A DNA stretch of 64,000 nucleotides from Luteibacter sp. Sphag1AF (GCF_014192715.1 NZ_JACHYH010000001.1:1240001-1304000), one strand, 5' to 3'; positions 17,931 through 27,319 are shown, counted from the stretch's first letter. Program-made: numbers and translations. The notes: generated by a model not told the origin, from the letters alone.

Positions 17931-18072
17931 TGGCCGGCATCAGGCAAGCAGGTAGCGAAGGTAAGCGCCACCCGTTATGTCAGGTAGTCCGGTGAGACTG
18001 GTGGAGCGGCGGACGCCCGGTCGCGAGTAATGTCGCTTACCTGAGCTCGGGGTCTACTGCCTCAAGTGAGAC

Positions 18073-19617
18073 TCAGTGCCCCGGCGTACCACCGGACGCA
18101 AACGGCGGGCGGGTGAACCAGATGGCGATCATTGCCAGGCCGAACATCAGGCCGAAGATCCAGAAGACATCGTTCACCGCCAGCGTCGCGGCCTGCAGAT
18201 TGACGATCTGGTTGAGGGCTGCGTTGGCCGGAGGGCCCTGGACGCCGAAGGCCTGCATCTGGTTGAGGTATTCGGTGGTGACCTGACCGCTGTCGACGTG
18301 CTGGGCCAGGATGGCGTGGTGGTACGTGGTGCGATGGCTGTACAGCGTGGTGCTGACGGCCGTGGCGATGCTGCCGGCCAGGGTCCGGAAGAAGTTGGAC
18401 AGCCCGGATGCGCTTGCCACTTCGGAGTCGGGAATGCCCGAAAGGATGATCTGGTTGATCGGCACAAAGAACAGCGCGACGCCCGCGCCCATCACCAGTC
18501 GTGGCAGGGCCATGTCCCAGTAGCTCGCTGTGGTGTTGAGGCCGGCCATCCAGAACGAGCACGCCGCGAACATCGCGAACCCGATGGTGTTGAGCAGGCG
18601 CAGATCGAACTTGTTCTGGAAGGCGCCGACCAGGGGTGAGAGGAAAATGGCCAGCACGCCGATGGGCGCCACGACGAATCCTGCCCAGGTCGCGGTATAG
18701 CCCATCACTTCCTGCACCCACGCAGGCATGACCACGGTGCCACCAAAGAACGCGAACATGCCCAGCGACAGGCACAGCACGCCAATGGCGAAGTTCCGCC
18801 GGCCGAGCAGGCGCAGGTTTACCACCGGATTCTTGTGCATCAGTTCCCATGCAATAAGGAACGTGATGCACACGAGTGCCACGATGGCCAGCACGACGAT
18901 CAGGTGCGAGGAGAACCAGTCGTTGTCATTGCCGTTGTCCAGCATGAATTGCAGCGAGCCCACCCCAACGGCCAGCAGGAACAGCCCCACGGCGTCTACC
19001 GGCACTTTGGCTGTCTTCGATTCGCGCCCGCGCAGCAGCGTGAAGGTAATGATGATGGCGAACAGGCCGACCGGGATGTTGATGAAGAAGATCCACGACC
19101 AGTGATAGTTGTCGGTGATCCAGCCACCAAGAATGGGCCCGAATACCGGCGCCACCACGACGGTCATGGCCCATAGCGCCAGCGCCAGCGGCCGGCGCGC
19201 CACGGGATAGTTGTTGAGCAGCAACGTTTGCGACAGCGGCACCATCGGCCCGGATACCGCGCCTTGCAGCAGCCGGAATACGATCAGCATGGTCATGCTG
19301 TTGGACAGGCCGCACAAGACGGAGAACACGACGAACAACAGCACGGAGAAGCTGAAAGTGCGCACCTCACCGAACCGGCGGGCGATCCAGCCGGTCAGCG
19401 GCTGCATCACGGCGCTGGCCATGGAATAAGCACTGATGGCCATGGTGCCTTCCGTGCTGCTCACGCCGAGGTTGCCAGCGATGGTACGCACCGACACGTT
19501 GACGATGGACAGGTCCAGCACTTCCATGAAGGTGGCCAGCGCCACACCCGCCGTCAGCAGCGCCAGCGCGCCACCGCGCAATGGCTCAGGGGTGGCCCCT
19601 TGCCCGCTCGCCGCCAT
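18073..19617 (-). CDS. MFS drug transporter, DHA2 (EmrB/QacA) family, second set
   Basis: This is a 514-residue, 14-helix DHA2 antiporter. Typical blocks are 'FMEVLDLSIVNVSVRTIAG', 'SAYSMASAVMQPLTGWIARRFGEVR', 'FRLLQGAVSGPMVPLSQTLLL' and the motif C region 'PVFGPILGGWITDNYHWSWIFFINIPVG'. The ATG lies one base after the stop of the EmrA-type gene, so the three-gene set reads nodT-emrA-emrB on the minus strand. With 361-4561 it makes two complete EmrAB-NodT systems within 22 kb; the two EmrB proteins are clearly different sequences, not a recent duplication. Confidence 0.92.
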   Translation of the reverse strand: MAASGQGATPEPLRGGALALLTAGVALATFMEVLDLSIVNVSVRTIAGNLGVSSTEGTMAISAYSMASAVMQPLTGWIARRFGEVRTFSFSVLLFVVFSVLCGLSNSMTMLIVFRLLQGAVSGPMVPLSQTLLLNNYPVARRPLALALWAMTVVVAPVFGPILGGWITDNYHWSWIFFINIPVGLFAIIITFTLLRGRESKTAKVPVDAVGLFLLAVGVGSLQFMLDNGNDNDWFSSHLIVVLAIVALVCITFLIAWELMHKNPVVNLRLLGRRNFAIGVLCLSLGMFAFFGGTVVMPAWVQEVMGYTATWAGFVVAPIGVLAIFLSPLVGAFQNKFDLRLLNTIGFAMFAACSFWMAGLNTTASYWDMALPRLVMGAGVALFFVPINQIILSGIPDSEVASASGLSNFFRTLAGSIATAVSTTLYSHRTTYHHAILAQHVDSGQVTTEYLNQMQAFGVQGPPANAALNQIVNLQAATLAVNDVFWIFGLMFGLAMIAIWFTRPPFASGGTPGH

Positions 19618-19618
19618 T

Positions 19619-21028
19619 TCAGCGACCGCGCTTCACGGGTGGCGTGGGGTCATCCACCATGTTGGCCTTGATGATGGCCTCGGCGCGGGCGTCCGCTTCG
19701 CCAAGCTCCTGCTCGTAAACCGCCGTGCTGGCGAGGGGTTTCTGCCGTGGCGTTTCCGCCAGCACCCGACCATCGCGGTTGTGCGTGTCGACGGTCACGT
19801 CCGTGGAAAGGCCGATGCGCAGCGGCCACTTCTTCAGGTCCTGCGGGTCCAGGGACACACGCACCGGCACGCGCTGAATCACCTTGATCCAGTTGCCGGA
19901 CGCGTTCTCGGCCGGCAGCAGCGAGAACGCACTTCCAGTGCCCGCATTCAGACCCACGACCTTGCCGTGATAGGTCACGTCCGAATACATGTCGGTCTTG
20001 ATCTTCACCGGCTGGCCGATGCGGATGTGCTCCAGTTGGGTTTCCTTGAAGTTGGCGTCCACCCACAGATCGGACAGCGGAACGACGGTCAGCAGATCCT
20101 GCCCCGGCTGCACGCGCTGCCCCACCTGGACCTGCCGGCGCGCCGCATAACCTTCGATGGGAGAGACGATGGCGTTGCGCCCACTGTTCACCCACGCATT
20201 CTGGAATTGCGAGCGCGCCTGAATCACGGCGGGGAAATCATGGATGTCTGTGCCATCGACCTGGGAATGGGCCGCCGCTGCCTGTTTCTGGGCCTGCTGA
20301 AGCGCCGCGTAGGCCGCTTCCATCTGCCGCTTGCCGCTGTCCACTTCTTCCTTGGCCGCCGCCCGGCTGGCCAGCAGCGGGCGCCGGCGCTCATAGTCGT
20401 CACGCTGCATTTCGTATTGCGCGCGACGCTGCGGGATGGCCGCGTCGGCCTCGGCCGCCTGATGACGCGCCTGCTGGGCCTGACGTACCGCCTGGGCGAG
20501 CTGGCCCTCGGCGTTCATCAGGCTGTCTTTGGCATCCACCGGGTCCAGCCGGACCAACACCTGCCCCGCGTGCACGCGCTCTGTTTCCTCCACGGCCACT
20601 TCCACCACGGTGCCCTGCACCCGCGACGATATGGTGACCATGTCGCCTTTGACGTAAGCATCGTCCGTGGTCTCGCGCTGGCTCATCACGAAGATGTAGT
20701 AGAGCAGCCACGCGAGGCCGGCGAGGATGAAGACGGCCGCGATGATGATGAGAACGATGTTGCGCTTGCGCTTCTCGCGGCGTTCGTCTTCGGGCGACTT
20801 CTTGTTGCTGTCTTTTTTCTGCTCGTCCCCTTCTTTCTGCTCGTCCCCTTCTTTCTGCTCGTCGTCATCGTCTTCGTGCTTGTGCGAGGCGTGCGCGTGC
20901 TGCGCCTGGTCACCCTCTGCCGGGGACACATCACCGTACTTGTGCAGATACTTGAAGCGGTACTTGAACGGCAATGGCGCCGTACGCTCGCTGTCCGGCG
21001 GTGTGCGGTCGTCGTTCTCGGCGGTCAT
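19619..21028 (-). CDS. HlyD/EmrA-family adaptor with long charged cytoplasmic N-terminus
   Basis: This 469-residue adaptor carries a DDAYVKGDMVTISSRVQG block, a coiled coil (about 170-280) and the second lipoyl half. Compared with the 370-residue paralogue at 1980, it has about 60 extra residues before the membrane anchor (about 94-116). These are rich in His, Glu, Lys and Asp and include a repeated EGDEQK unit encoded by an 18-bp tandem repeat. The extension should sit in the cytoplasm. It overlaps the NodT gene by 4 bases (ATGA). Confidence 0.9.
   Translation of the reverse strand: MTAENDDRTPPDSERTAPLPFKYRFKYLHKYGDVSPAEGDQAQHAHASHKHEDDDDEQKEGDEQKEGDEQKKDSNKKSPEDERREKRKRNIVLIIIAAVFILAGLAWLLYYIFVMSQRETTDDAYVKGDMVTISSRVQGTVVEVAVEETERVHAGQVLVRLDPVDAKDSLMNAEGQLAQAVRQAQQARHQAAEADAAIPQRRAQYEMQRDDYERRRPLLASRAAAKEEVDSGKRQMEAAYAALQQAQKQAAAAHSQVDGTDIHDFPAVIQARSQFQNAWVNSGRNAIVSPIEGYAARRQVQVGQRVQPGQDLLTVVPLSDLWVDANFKETQLEHIRIGQPVKIKTDMYSDVTYHGKVVGLNAGTGSAFSLLPAENASGNWIKVIQRVPVRVSLDPQDLKKWPLRIGLSTDVTVDTHNRDGRVLAETPRQKPLASTAVYEQELGEADARAEAIIKANMVDDPTPPVKRGR
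20819..20862 (-). repeat. 18-bp tandem repeat inside the EmrA-type gene
   Basis: Two exact 18-bp units (20819-20836 and 20837-20854) and a third partial unit encode repeated Glu-Gly-Asp-Glu-Gln-Lys in the cytoplasmic N-terminus. Such units can expand or contract by slippage without shifting the frame. Confidence 0.8.
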
Positions 21029-22524
21029 CGGGTGGTGTCCTTCGCGGCGGGGGCCGGGAGTGCCGGCAGGTCGTCGGCGTGATAGCCGCCGCCCAGTGCG
21101 TGGATCAGGGCCAGGTTGGTCGAGAGCATCTGGCCCTGCAACTGAAGCTGGCCGTCCTGCTGCTGCATGAGCTGGAGCTGGCTGCTGAGGTACTTGCGGT
21201 CGTCGTCGATGCCGCGGTCACGGCGATCCTTCACCCGCCCGGTGGAGGCGGCGGTGGCGGCAAGCTGTCGATCCTGCTGCACCCGCTCGGCATCCAGGCG
21301 AGTGAGGCCGACAATGCGCTGGGCCACATCCTGCGCCGCCTGCACGATGGCGCGGTTGTAGCCCGCCACGGCCAGATCAAGCTGCGCCTGCGCATTCTCG
21401 AACTGCGCATCCAGCCGTCCCCCGCTGAAGATCGGCAACGACACGGAGGGACCGATGCTGCCCACGGCCAGGTCCGTGCGTGTGCCCGAGCCCAGGTCTG
21501 GATAGGTGCGCAGAAAGCCGCCCAGGGCCATGAGGCTCACGTCGGGGTAGTACGAGGCGCGGGCCTGATCAATCGAACGCGCCGACGCTTCAATCTGCCA
21601 GCGCGCGGCGGCGATGTCCGGCCGGCGCGCCAGCAGGCCCAGTCGCGCGTCGGGTGGCAGGGCAGTGTCCGGCGTGGGCAACGGGCGCGGTTCCAGCGGC
21701 CCGAGGTCCGCCGGCGCCACGCCGGCGAGGGCCGCCAGTTGCACCTGATCGAGCGTCACCCCCGCTTCCACCGAGGCGAGGCTGCGCCGCTGCTGGGCCA
21801 GTTGCACCTCGGCGCTGTCCAGCGTGGTCGGATCTTCCACGCCCGCATGCACGCGCAGCGCCACGAGGTCCCGGTATTGCGACGCGGCGTGTTCCGCACG
21901 ACGGGCAATCACGAGGCGAGCCTGCATCGCCTGCCAGTCGAAATACGTGTTGGCGACGTTGTACTGAAGCGAACTGGCCGCCACCGCACGCTCTGCCTCG
22001 GCGGCTTTGGCCTGGCCCACCGCGGAAGCAACGGCAGCCTTCTGCTTGCCCCAAAGATCCAGATCCCACGTGGCCAGTGCCCCGGCCAGTCCGCTGTTGC
22101 TCCAGCTTTTGCCAGGGCTTAGTTCAAATCCCTGCGCGCTGCCCGATGCGCCCGGAATGCCGCCTGCCACGGTCACGTCGCTGTAGCCATGGGTGCCGCC
22201 GACCACGCCCTGGACCTTCGGCATCAGCTCGGCCTTCTGGGCCTCCACGGCCCGTTGTGCCGACCGATAACGCGCTTGGGCCTGCTCCATGTCGGGGGAG
22301 CCGCGCATGGCCAGGTCGATGATCCGGTCAAGCTGGGGGTCGTGGTAACGATGCCACCATTCCGGCTCGGGCCAGCCGGCCATGCCGGTGGGAAGTCCGG
22401 CCAGCGGCACCTGTTCGCGCGGCGCGAATGCCGGCGGGCGAACGTCAGGGGCGCAGGCGGTAAGACACGCGGCGAGGACACACCAGCCCGCCACGCGTCC
22501 GGGCCACGATGAAAGTTGCGGCAT
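21025..22524 (-). CDS. NodT-family outer-membrane efflux lipoprotein, second set
   Basis: This 499-residue TolC-like channel has a lipoprotein signal (lipobox LTAC, Cys about 24). Blocks such as 'PEWWHRYHDPQLDRIIDLAM', 'ATWDLDLWGKQ' and 'LLARRPDIAAARWQIE' mark the two repeats of the family. It is the first gene of the second NodT-EmrA-EmrB operon. The last third ends in a Gln-rich helix (SSQLQLMQQQDGQLQLQGQ) that is more repetitive than usual. Confidence 0.9.
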   Translation of the reverse strand: MPQLSSWPGRVAGWCVLAACLTACAPDVRPPAFAPREQVPLAGLPTGMAGWPEPEWWHRYHDPQLDRIIDLAMRGSPDMEQAQARYRSAQRAVEAQKAELMPKVQGVVGGTHGYSDVTVAGGIPGASGSAQGFELSPGKSWSNSGLAGALATWDLDLWGKQKAAVASAVGQAKAAEAERAVAASSLQYNVANTYFDWQAMQARLVIARRAEHAASQYRDLVALRVHAGVEDPTTLDSAEVQLAQQRRSLASVEAGVTLDQVQLAALAGVAPADLGPLEPRPLPTPDTALPPDARLGLLARRPDIAAARWQIEASARSIDQARASYYPDVSLMALGGFLRTYPDLGSGTRTDLAVGSIGPSVSLPIFSGGRLDAQFENAQAQLDLAVAGYNRAIVQAAQDVAQRIVGLTRLDAERVQQDRQLAATAASTGRVKDRRDRGIDDDRKYLSSQLQLMQQQDGQLQLQGQMLSTNLALIHALGGGYHADDLPALPAPAAKDTTR

Positions 22525-22599
22525 GGCGATTCCGGATCGGCAAGCGGCGAAGGTAGCAACGGAGGGTGTGCGTATTTTGTGAGCGCAGGAACATGCGGC

Positions 22600-22626
22600 G
22601 GGGCGCTGACTTAAGCTATGCGCCCC
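22600..22626. promoter_or_regulatory. Hairpin in the nodT/uppP divergent region
   Basis: GGGGCGC (22600-22606) pairs with GCGCCCC (22620-22626) across a 13-base loop, directly in front of the uppP leader. Its role is unknown. Confidence 0.3.
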
Positions 22627-22652
22627 AGCCCCTTGAAGGATGTAAGCGCACC

Positions 22653-23447
22653 GTGCCCGATTTTCTCAACGCCATCCTCCTCGGCATCATTGAGGGCGTC
22701 ACCGAATTTCTGCCCATCTCCAGCACCGGCCATCTCCTGATCGCCGAACGCTGGCTCGGCGCGCGCAGCGACCTGTTCAATGTGGTGATCCAGGCCGGCG
22801 CCATTCTGGCCGTGACCTTCATCTACTGGGGGCGCATCTGGGAGCTGCTGGTCAACTGGCGCCGACCGGAAAACCGCGACTACCTGATGAAGCTGATCGT
22901 CGCGTTCCTCATCACCGCAGCGCTTGGACTTATCGTCACCAAGATGGGCTTCAAACTTCCCGACCACATCACCCCGATTGCGTGGGCGCTGGTGATCGGC
23001 GGCGTGTGGATGCTGGCCGCCGAACGCCTGGCCGCCCGCCAGGCAGACCGCACCGAAGTTACCTGGCGCGTGGCCATCCTGGTGGGCCTGGCCCAGATTG
23101 TGGCGGGCGTGTTCCCGGGCACGTCGCGCTCAGCCGCGACCATTTTCACCGCGATGCTCGCCGGTACCAGCAACCGCGCGGCGGCAACGGAGTTCGCCTT
23201 TCTGGTCGGCATCCCCACCATGTATGCCGCCAGCGCCTATGAGCTGTTCAAGCAGTTCCGCCACGGCGGGGCGGTGCAGGAGGACTGGACCGCGCTGGTC
23301 ATCGCCTTCGTGGTGTCCACGATCACCGCGTTCGTGGCAGTGAAGTGGTTGCTGGGCTACATCCGCTCGCATCGCTTCACGCCGTTCGCGATCTACCGCA
23401 TCGTGCTTGGCGCAGCGCTGTTGCTGCTGCTTCCGGCGGGTGGCTGA
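22653..23447 (+). CDS. uppP: Undecaprenyl-diphosphatase
   Basis: This 264-residue inner-membrane enzyme dephosphorylates undecaprenyl diphosphate so the lipid carrier can be reused for peptidoglycan and other polymers; extra copies give bacitracin resistance. Both family signatures are present: EGVTEFLPISSTGHLL (about 12-27) and PGTSRSAATI (about 155-164). The GTG at 22653 is chosen because it gives the standard N-terminus (VPDFLNAILLGIIEG) and normal length, with AAGGA upstream. The downstream regulator gene starts five bases after its stop. Confidence 0.95.
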   Translation: MPDFLNAILLGIIEGVTEFLPISSTGHLLIAERWLGARSDLFNVVIQAGAILAVTFIYWGRIWELLVNWRRPENRDYLMKLIVAFLITAALGLIVTKMGFKLPDHITPIAWALVIGGVWMLAAERLAARQADRTEVTWRVAILVGLAQIVAGVFPGTSRSAATIFTAMLAGTSNRAAATEFAFLVGIPTMYAASAYELFKQFRHGGAVQEDWTALVIAFVVSTITAFVAVKWLLGYIRSHRFTPFAIYRIVLGAALLLLLPAGG

Positions 23448-23452
23448 AACCG

Positions 23453-25006
23453 GTGACAGACCACTATCGTCTGCTGGACCTTGTCGTCGATCTGCCGCGT
23501 CAGCGTGTGGAACGGGACGGAGTCGCCCTGGACGTCAGTGGTCTGAGTTTCCAGTTGCTGGCGTATCTGCTGGCGCAGGGGCAGCGCGTGGTCCGGTTCG
23601 ATGAACTGATCGAACAGGTGTGGGCACCGGCCATCGTCAACGAAGAAACCGTGACGCAGCGCGTGCGTCTGTTGCGTCAGGCGCTGGGCGACGATGCCAG
23701 GCGACCCCGCTATGTGCGGACGGTGCGTGGGCAGGGTTATCAGCTCGGTGCCATGCCAGCGCCTGTGGGCGAGATGGCGCATCGGCCGACGCACCGTGCG
23801 TGGCTGGGAATGGCGGCGGGTGTGGTGCTTCTGGCGGGTGGTGTGCTGGCGTGGACGCTCACACGCGTGCCGCAAGCCGCACCCCCGACGGCCGCACAGG
23901 AAATGCTGGACCGCGCGGCCTGGTACGCCAGCATGGGCCAGCGCGACAACGACAACCGCGCCATCGACCTGTATGAGCACGCGCTTGCCGATGCCCCTGA
24001 TGATCCGCAGGCACTGCTGGGACTGAGCCGCGCTTACAGCGCACGCACCTGTCTTTATAACGATGGCGCCGAATGGGCCACGAAGGCGCAGGTTCTGGCC
24101 GAGCGCGTTTTGCGTGCACGGCCCAATGATGCCGCCGCATGGTCGGCATCGGGTTATGCGCACGATTGCCTGGGTGACCTTCCCGGAGCGCTGGCAGGCT
24201 ACGAGCGCGCCATGGTGCTGGACCCCACCGACGATGCGACCCGCGCGTCGGCCGCCTACCTTTATCAGGAGCAGGGCCGCCTCGCAGACGCGCTGCGCAC
24301 GAATCTGGACATGCGCGGCGACCCGGCCAAGGTCCGGTTTCGCAACGTGGCGGTAGCACGCGAGCTGGAATTGCTGGGCTTCACGGGCGCGGCCGAAGCC
24401 CGCCTGCGCCGCGTCTTTCTGCTGACCCCGGACAACGTGTTCGGCAACATTGCATGGCCATCGTTCCTGTTCGCGCGGGGCCGTGGCGCGGAGGCGCAGG
24501 CGGCCATTCAGAGCGCCGAATCGCACGGCACCCAACGTGCGGAGCTTGCGCAGTTGTCGGGTGAGCTTGCCCTGCTGGACAACAATCGGGCAGCGGCCGC
24601 CACGGCATTTGCCCGTGCGCACGCGCTGCGTCCGGAATCCACCATGGCCGAAACGCTGGCCGGACTGTATGGCCCCGTCCCGCCTTCCCCCACGTGGATC
24701 AGCCACCGGATCTCGGAAACCCAAGCCCGCCTTCAAAACGACGCATGGGCGCCAGCCCGCGTGGAACTGGCGGTACTGACGCTGGCCAAGGGTGATCGCG
24801 AAGCCGCCGCCGCAGCGGTGCAGGCGGCGGTGGATCTGGGCTATCGCGATGCCGCGTGGTTGCGCATCACGCCATTGCTGGCCGGATTGCATGGCGATGC
24901 GGCGTTCAACGCCGCGCTGGCCGCCATCGACCGACGCGTTGCCGCCGAGCGGCAACGCGTGCTGGAGGCACCGTGGTGCCCCCCGGAACTCAAGGCAACG
25001 CCTTGA
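23453..25006 (+). CDS. CadC-like transmembrane regulator: winged helix, TM, TPR
   Basis: This 517-residue protein has an OmpR/PhoB-type winged helix at about 8-95 ('SFQLLAYLLAQGQRVVRFDELIEQVW', ending 'YVRTVRGQGYQL'), one membrane helix at about 116-138 and a periplasmic region of TPR-like repeats to the end. Such membrane-bound regulators bind DNA directly while sensing outside the cytoplasm. The GTG at 23453 lies five bases after uppP, so the two genes are probably cotranscribed and the sensor may respond to envelope state. Its 3' end overlaps the convergent serine hydrolase gene by 17 bases. Confidence 0.85.
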   Translation: MTDHYRLLDLVVDLPRQRVERDGVALDVSGLSFQLLAYLLAQGQRVVRFDELIEQVWAPAIVNEETVTQRVRLLRQALGDDARRPRYVRTVRGQGYQLGAMPAPVGEMAHRPTHRAWLGMAAGVVLLAGGVLAWTLTRVPQAAPPTAAQEMLDRAAWYASMGQRDNDNRAIDLYEHALADAPDDPQALLGLSRAYSARTCLYNDGAEWATKAQVLAERVLRARPNDAAAWSASGYAHDCLGDLPGALAGYERAMVLDPTDDATRASAAYLYQEQGRLADALRTNLDMRGDPAKVRFRNVAVARELELLGFTGAAEARLRRVFLLTPDNVFGNIAWPSFLFARGRGAEAQAAIQSAESHGTQRAELAQLSGELALLDNNRAAAATAFARAHALRPESTMAETLAGLYGPVPPSPTWISHRISETQARLQNDAWAPARVELAVLTLAKGDREAAAAAVQAAVDLGYRDAAWLRITPLLAGLHGDAAFNAALAAIDRRVAAERQRVLEAPWCPPELKATP

Positions 25007-26096
25007 GCACCACGTCGCGGAAGATCGCCTGCGATTGAGGGTGGGCAATCTTCTGGTTGAACGCCTGACTGGTCACGACGACCACCAGCTTTTGCCCGGG
25101 AATCACGAAAACATAGTTGCCGCCGTTGCCGCTCATGGCCCACACCGCCGTGGACACACCGTGTACCGGGAAGTGGAAGCACCACCACAGATACCCGTAG
25201 TCAGCGTCGTCCCGTGCCTGGGCATGCGGGGTCAGCATGGCTTTGACCCATGCCTCGGAGATCACGCGTTTTCCCTGCCATTGGCCACCATCTGCGATCA
25301 TCTGGCCGATTTTGGCGAGATCACGCGAGCGGTAACGGGTGCCGCCTCCGCCCATGCCGATGCCTTCGGGCGACTTGTTCCACTGACTCTGGCGGATGCC
25401 GAGCGGCTTCTCCAGCACCTCCGCCGCAAAGGCCGGCAGCGACATTCGGGTCGCCCGTTCCACCACCGCGCCAGCCACGAAAGCGCCAGCCGTGCAGTAG
25501 GAAAAGGCGCGCCCGTAGGGGCTGTCGGCAGGCCGGGTCATCCACGGTGCGAAACCCTTGATGGGCAGTCCCAGCGCGAAATCCAGCCAGTGCTCGGAGA
25601 CGTACATGCGCTCTTCGTGCCCGCTGGAGAACTCGTTCTCGTCGTCGCACTCCCACATCGAGCTCATGGTCAGCAGATCTTCCAGCGTGATCGTGGCCTT
25701 GCGCGGGTCCGGATTGGCCGGATGGTGGTCGGGGAAATACGCGTAGACGGGGGCCTGCACGTTCGGAATCAGTCCGCGGTCGATGGCCGCTCCGGCCAGA
25801 ATCGCGGTCACGCTCTTGCTGGCCGAGCGTACGTCGTTCAGCAGGTCCGGCTTGCCGTCGTTGAAATAGCCTTCGTAAACGAGCGACCCGTGATCGACGA
25901 TCAGCACACTGCTGATTTTCTTGTACGTGCCGTCGGCCATCCGGTCATTCAGGCTGGCCAGCAATTCGGTGTTCCAGCCCAGCTTGCGGGCGTCCCCGAC
26001 GGTCCATCCATCGGCCTGTTTTTCGGGAATCCGATACGTACCGGCGAGAGCCGGCAGGGTGAGGCAGGCGGCAAGGGCCGCGACGATGAAGCGCAT
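24990..26096 (-). CDS. Exported serine hydrolase, beta-lactamase (class C/esterase) family
   Basis: This 368-residue protein has a signal peptide (MRFIVAALAACLTLPALAG). The nucleophile motif SxxK appears as SASK in 'DVRSASKSVTAILAGAAIDRG', followed by 'ITLEDLLTMSSMWECDDENEF', the usual second block, and a conserved 'YCTAGAFVAG'. The ATG at 26096 is preferred over one 13 codons upstream because it follows GGGAGA and begins the signal peptide. Members range from esterases to D-aminopeptidases, and I cannot assign the substrate. A 15-bp perfect palindrome lies 28 bases upstream of the start. Confidence 0.85.
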   Translation of the reverse strand: MRFIVAALAACLTLPALAGTYRIPEKQADGWTVGDARKLGWNTELLASLNDRMADGTYKKISSVLIVDHGSLVYEGYFNDGKPDLLNDVRSASKSVTAILAGAAIDRGLIPNVQAPVYAYFPDHHPANPDPRKATITLEDLLTMSSMWECDDENEFSSGHEERMYVSEHWLDFALGLPIKGFAPWMTRPADSPYGRAFSYCTAGAFVAGAVVERATRMSLPAFAAEVLEKPLGIRQSQWNKSPEGIGMGGGGTRYRSRDLAKIGQMIADGGQWQGKRVISEAWVKAMLTPHAQARDDADYGYLWWCFHFPVHGVSTAVWAMSGNGGNYVFVIPGQKLVVVVTSQAFNQKIAHPQSQAIFRDVVLKALP

Positions 26097-26123
26097 GGCG
26101 AGGATCTCCCTGTGGTGGAAGAT

Positions 26124-26138
26124 CCAGTGGGCCACTGG
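26124..26138. promoter_or_regulatory. Perfect 15-bp palindrome upstream of serine hydrolase gene
   Basis: CCAGTGG-G-CCACTGG lies 28 bases before the start codon at 26096. An 8-bp hairpin (GGCGCATC 26137-26144 / GATGCGCC 26155-26162) adjoins it toward the end of the LysR gene. The palindrome is a candidate operator and the hairpin may end the LysR transcript, although no T-tract follows. Confidence 0.4.
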
Positions 26139-26195
26139 CGCATCTGAAGTGCCTGATGCGCCGATGAAGAATTCTGAAGGGGCCGTTTTCGCCCG

Positions 26196-27170
26196 TCAGG
26201 CCACCATTTCCAGCTTGCGCTCGGGCTTCATGGCCGCACGCTGCGCCGCGTCCTTGGCCAGTACGCAGGCCGGGGTGCTGGTGCGCTGGAACAGTTCGCT
26301 GGTCCATTCGATGAAGGCCTGGACGCGCGCGGACAGGTGACGCTTCTGCGGATACACGATCCACAGCGGCGAACCGGTGGAGATGGTGTCCTGCATGACG
26401 ATTTGCAGCATGCCCTTGTCCAGCGCACAGGCCGCCAGGCAATGGGGCACCTGGATCACGCCCAGGCCCGCAATGGCGGCCTGAATCACCGACTCGCCGT
26501 CATTGATGAGCATGTGGGCATCCACATCCACGCCCACGCGACCGCCTGGCGTATCGAACTGCCACTGGTACGGCTTGCCTGTGGTCGGGTGAACAAAATT
26601 CACGCAGCGGTGGGTCTTGAGATCGTCGATCGTGGTCGGGGCACCGTGCCGGGCCAGATAAGACGGGGAGGCACAAAGCACGTTGCTGAAGTAGCCGATC
26701 TTGCGAGCAATGAGGCTGGAGTCGGCCAGCTCGCCCATCCGGATGGCGCAATCGAAACCTTCCTCGTTCAAATCAAACGGGAAGTCGCACATCGTCATTT
26801 CCAGACGGATATCGGGAAATTTTTCCTCGAAATCGGCGAGGTTCGGAATCAGCGCCGCCCGTCCGACCGCGGAGGATGCGGCGATCCTCAACTTGCCCGC
26901 CGGCTTGGTGCGGGCGTAGCCGAGCGCCTCCGTCGCCTCACTCAGATCGGCGAGGATCTCCTTGCAACGCGCATAGAACGCGGCGCCATCGTCGGTTAAA
27001 CGCAAGGCGCGGGTAGAGCGGAAAAACAGCCGCGCGCCGAGGCCTTCTTCCAGCCGGGAGATGGCCCGGCTGACGCCGGAAGGGGTCATTTCCAGGTGCT
27101 GGGCCGCCGAGGAAAAGCTCTTGGCCTCAACCACGCGGACAAACACGCTGATCGCGGAAAAATCTTCCAT
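26196..27170 (-). CDS. LysR-family regulator of the adjacent RND efflux operon
   Basis: This 324-residue protein starts at the ATG at 27170, which has GGAG at the right distance. The winged helix-turn-helix (about 1-60) reads 'FVRVVEAKSFSSAAQHLEMTPSGVSRAISRLEEGLGARLFFRSTR'. The rest is the periplasmic-binding-like effector domain. It is divergent from a MexE-MexF-OprN-like operon. In Pseudomonas and Burkholderia that pump type is controlled by an adjacent LysR protein (MexT, BpeT), so the same relation is likely here. The inducer is unknown. Confidence 0.88.
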   Translation of the reverse strand: MEDFSAISVFVRVVEAKSFSSAAQHLEMTPSGVSRAISRLEEGLGARLFFRSTRALRLTDDGAAFYARCKEILADLSEATEALGYARTKPAGKLRIAASSAVGRAALIPNLADFEEKFPDIRLEMTMCDFPFDLNEEGFDCAIRMGELADSSLIARKIGYFSNVLCASPSYLARHGAPTTIDDLKTHRCVNFVHPTTGKPYQWQFDTPGGRVGVDVDAHMLINDGESVIQAAIAGLGVIQVPHCLAACALDKGMLQIVMQDTISTGSPLWIVYPQKRHLSARVQAFIEWTSELFQRTSTPACVLAKDAAQRAAMKPERKLEMVA

Positions 27171-27204
27171 GGGGGTCTCCAGTGACAAGGCAACGGAACG
27201 ATTA

Positions 27205-27258
27205 GTGACTCAGGGTCACAGGCGGAGTGATTCTAAACCTGTTTTTAGCCTGTCAGGC
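27205..27258. promoter_or_regulatory. Operator candidates between lysR and the RND operon
   Basis: Two short palindromes lie in the divergent region: GTGAC-TCAGG-GTCAC at 27205-27219, which fits the LysR T-N11-A type of dyad, and GCCTG-T-CAGGC at 27248-27258. Both lie upstream of the adaptor gene start at 27320. Confidence 0.45.
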
Positions 27259-27319
27259 AAGGACTAGATTGCGCACCCTGAGCCGGTATGCCGGCGTGAC
27301 TTGCCTCCAGGGACTCCCC

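Noticed and set aside
19436-21082. 548-codon plus-strand frame opposite the second EmrA/EmrB genes
   Set aside because: It is a shadow of two well-supported genes, with no recognisable family and a composition that mirrors the other strand.
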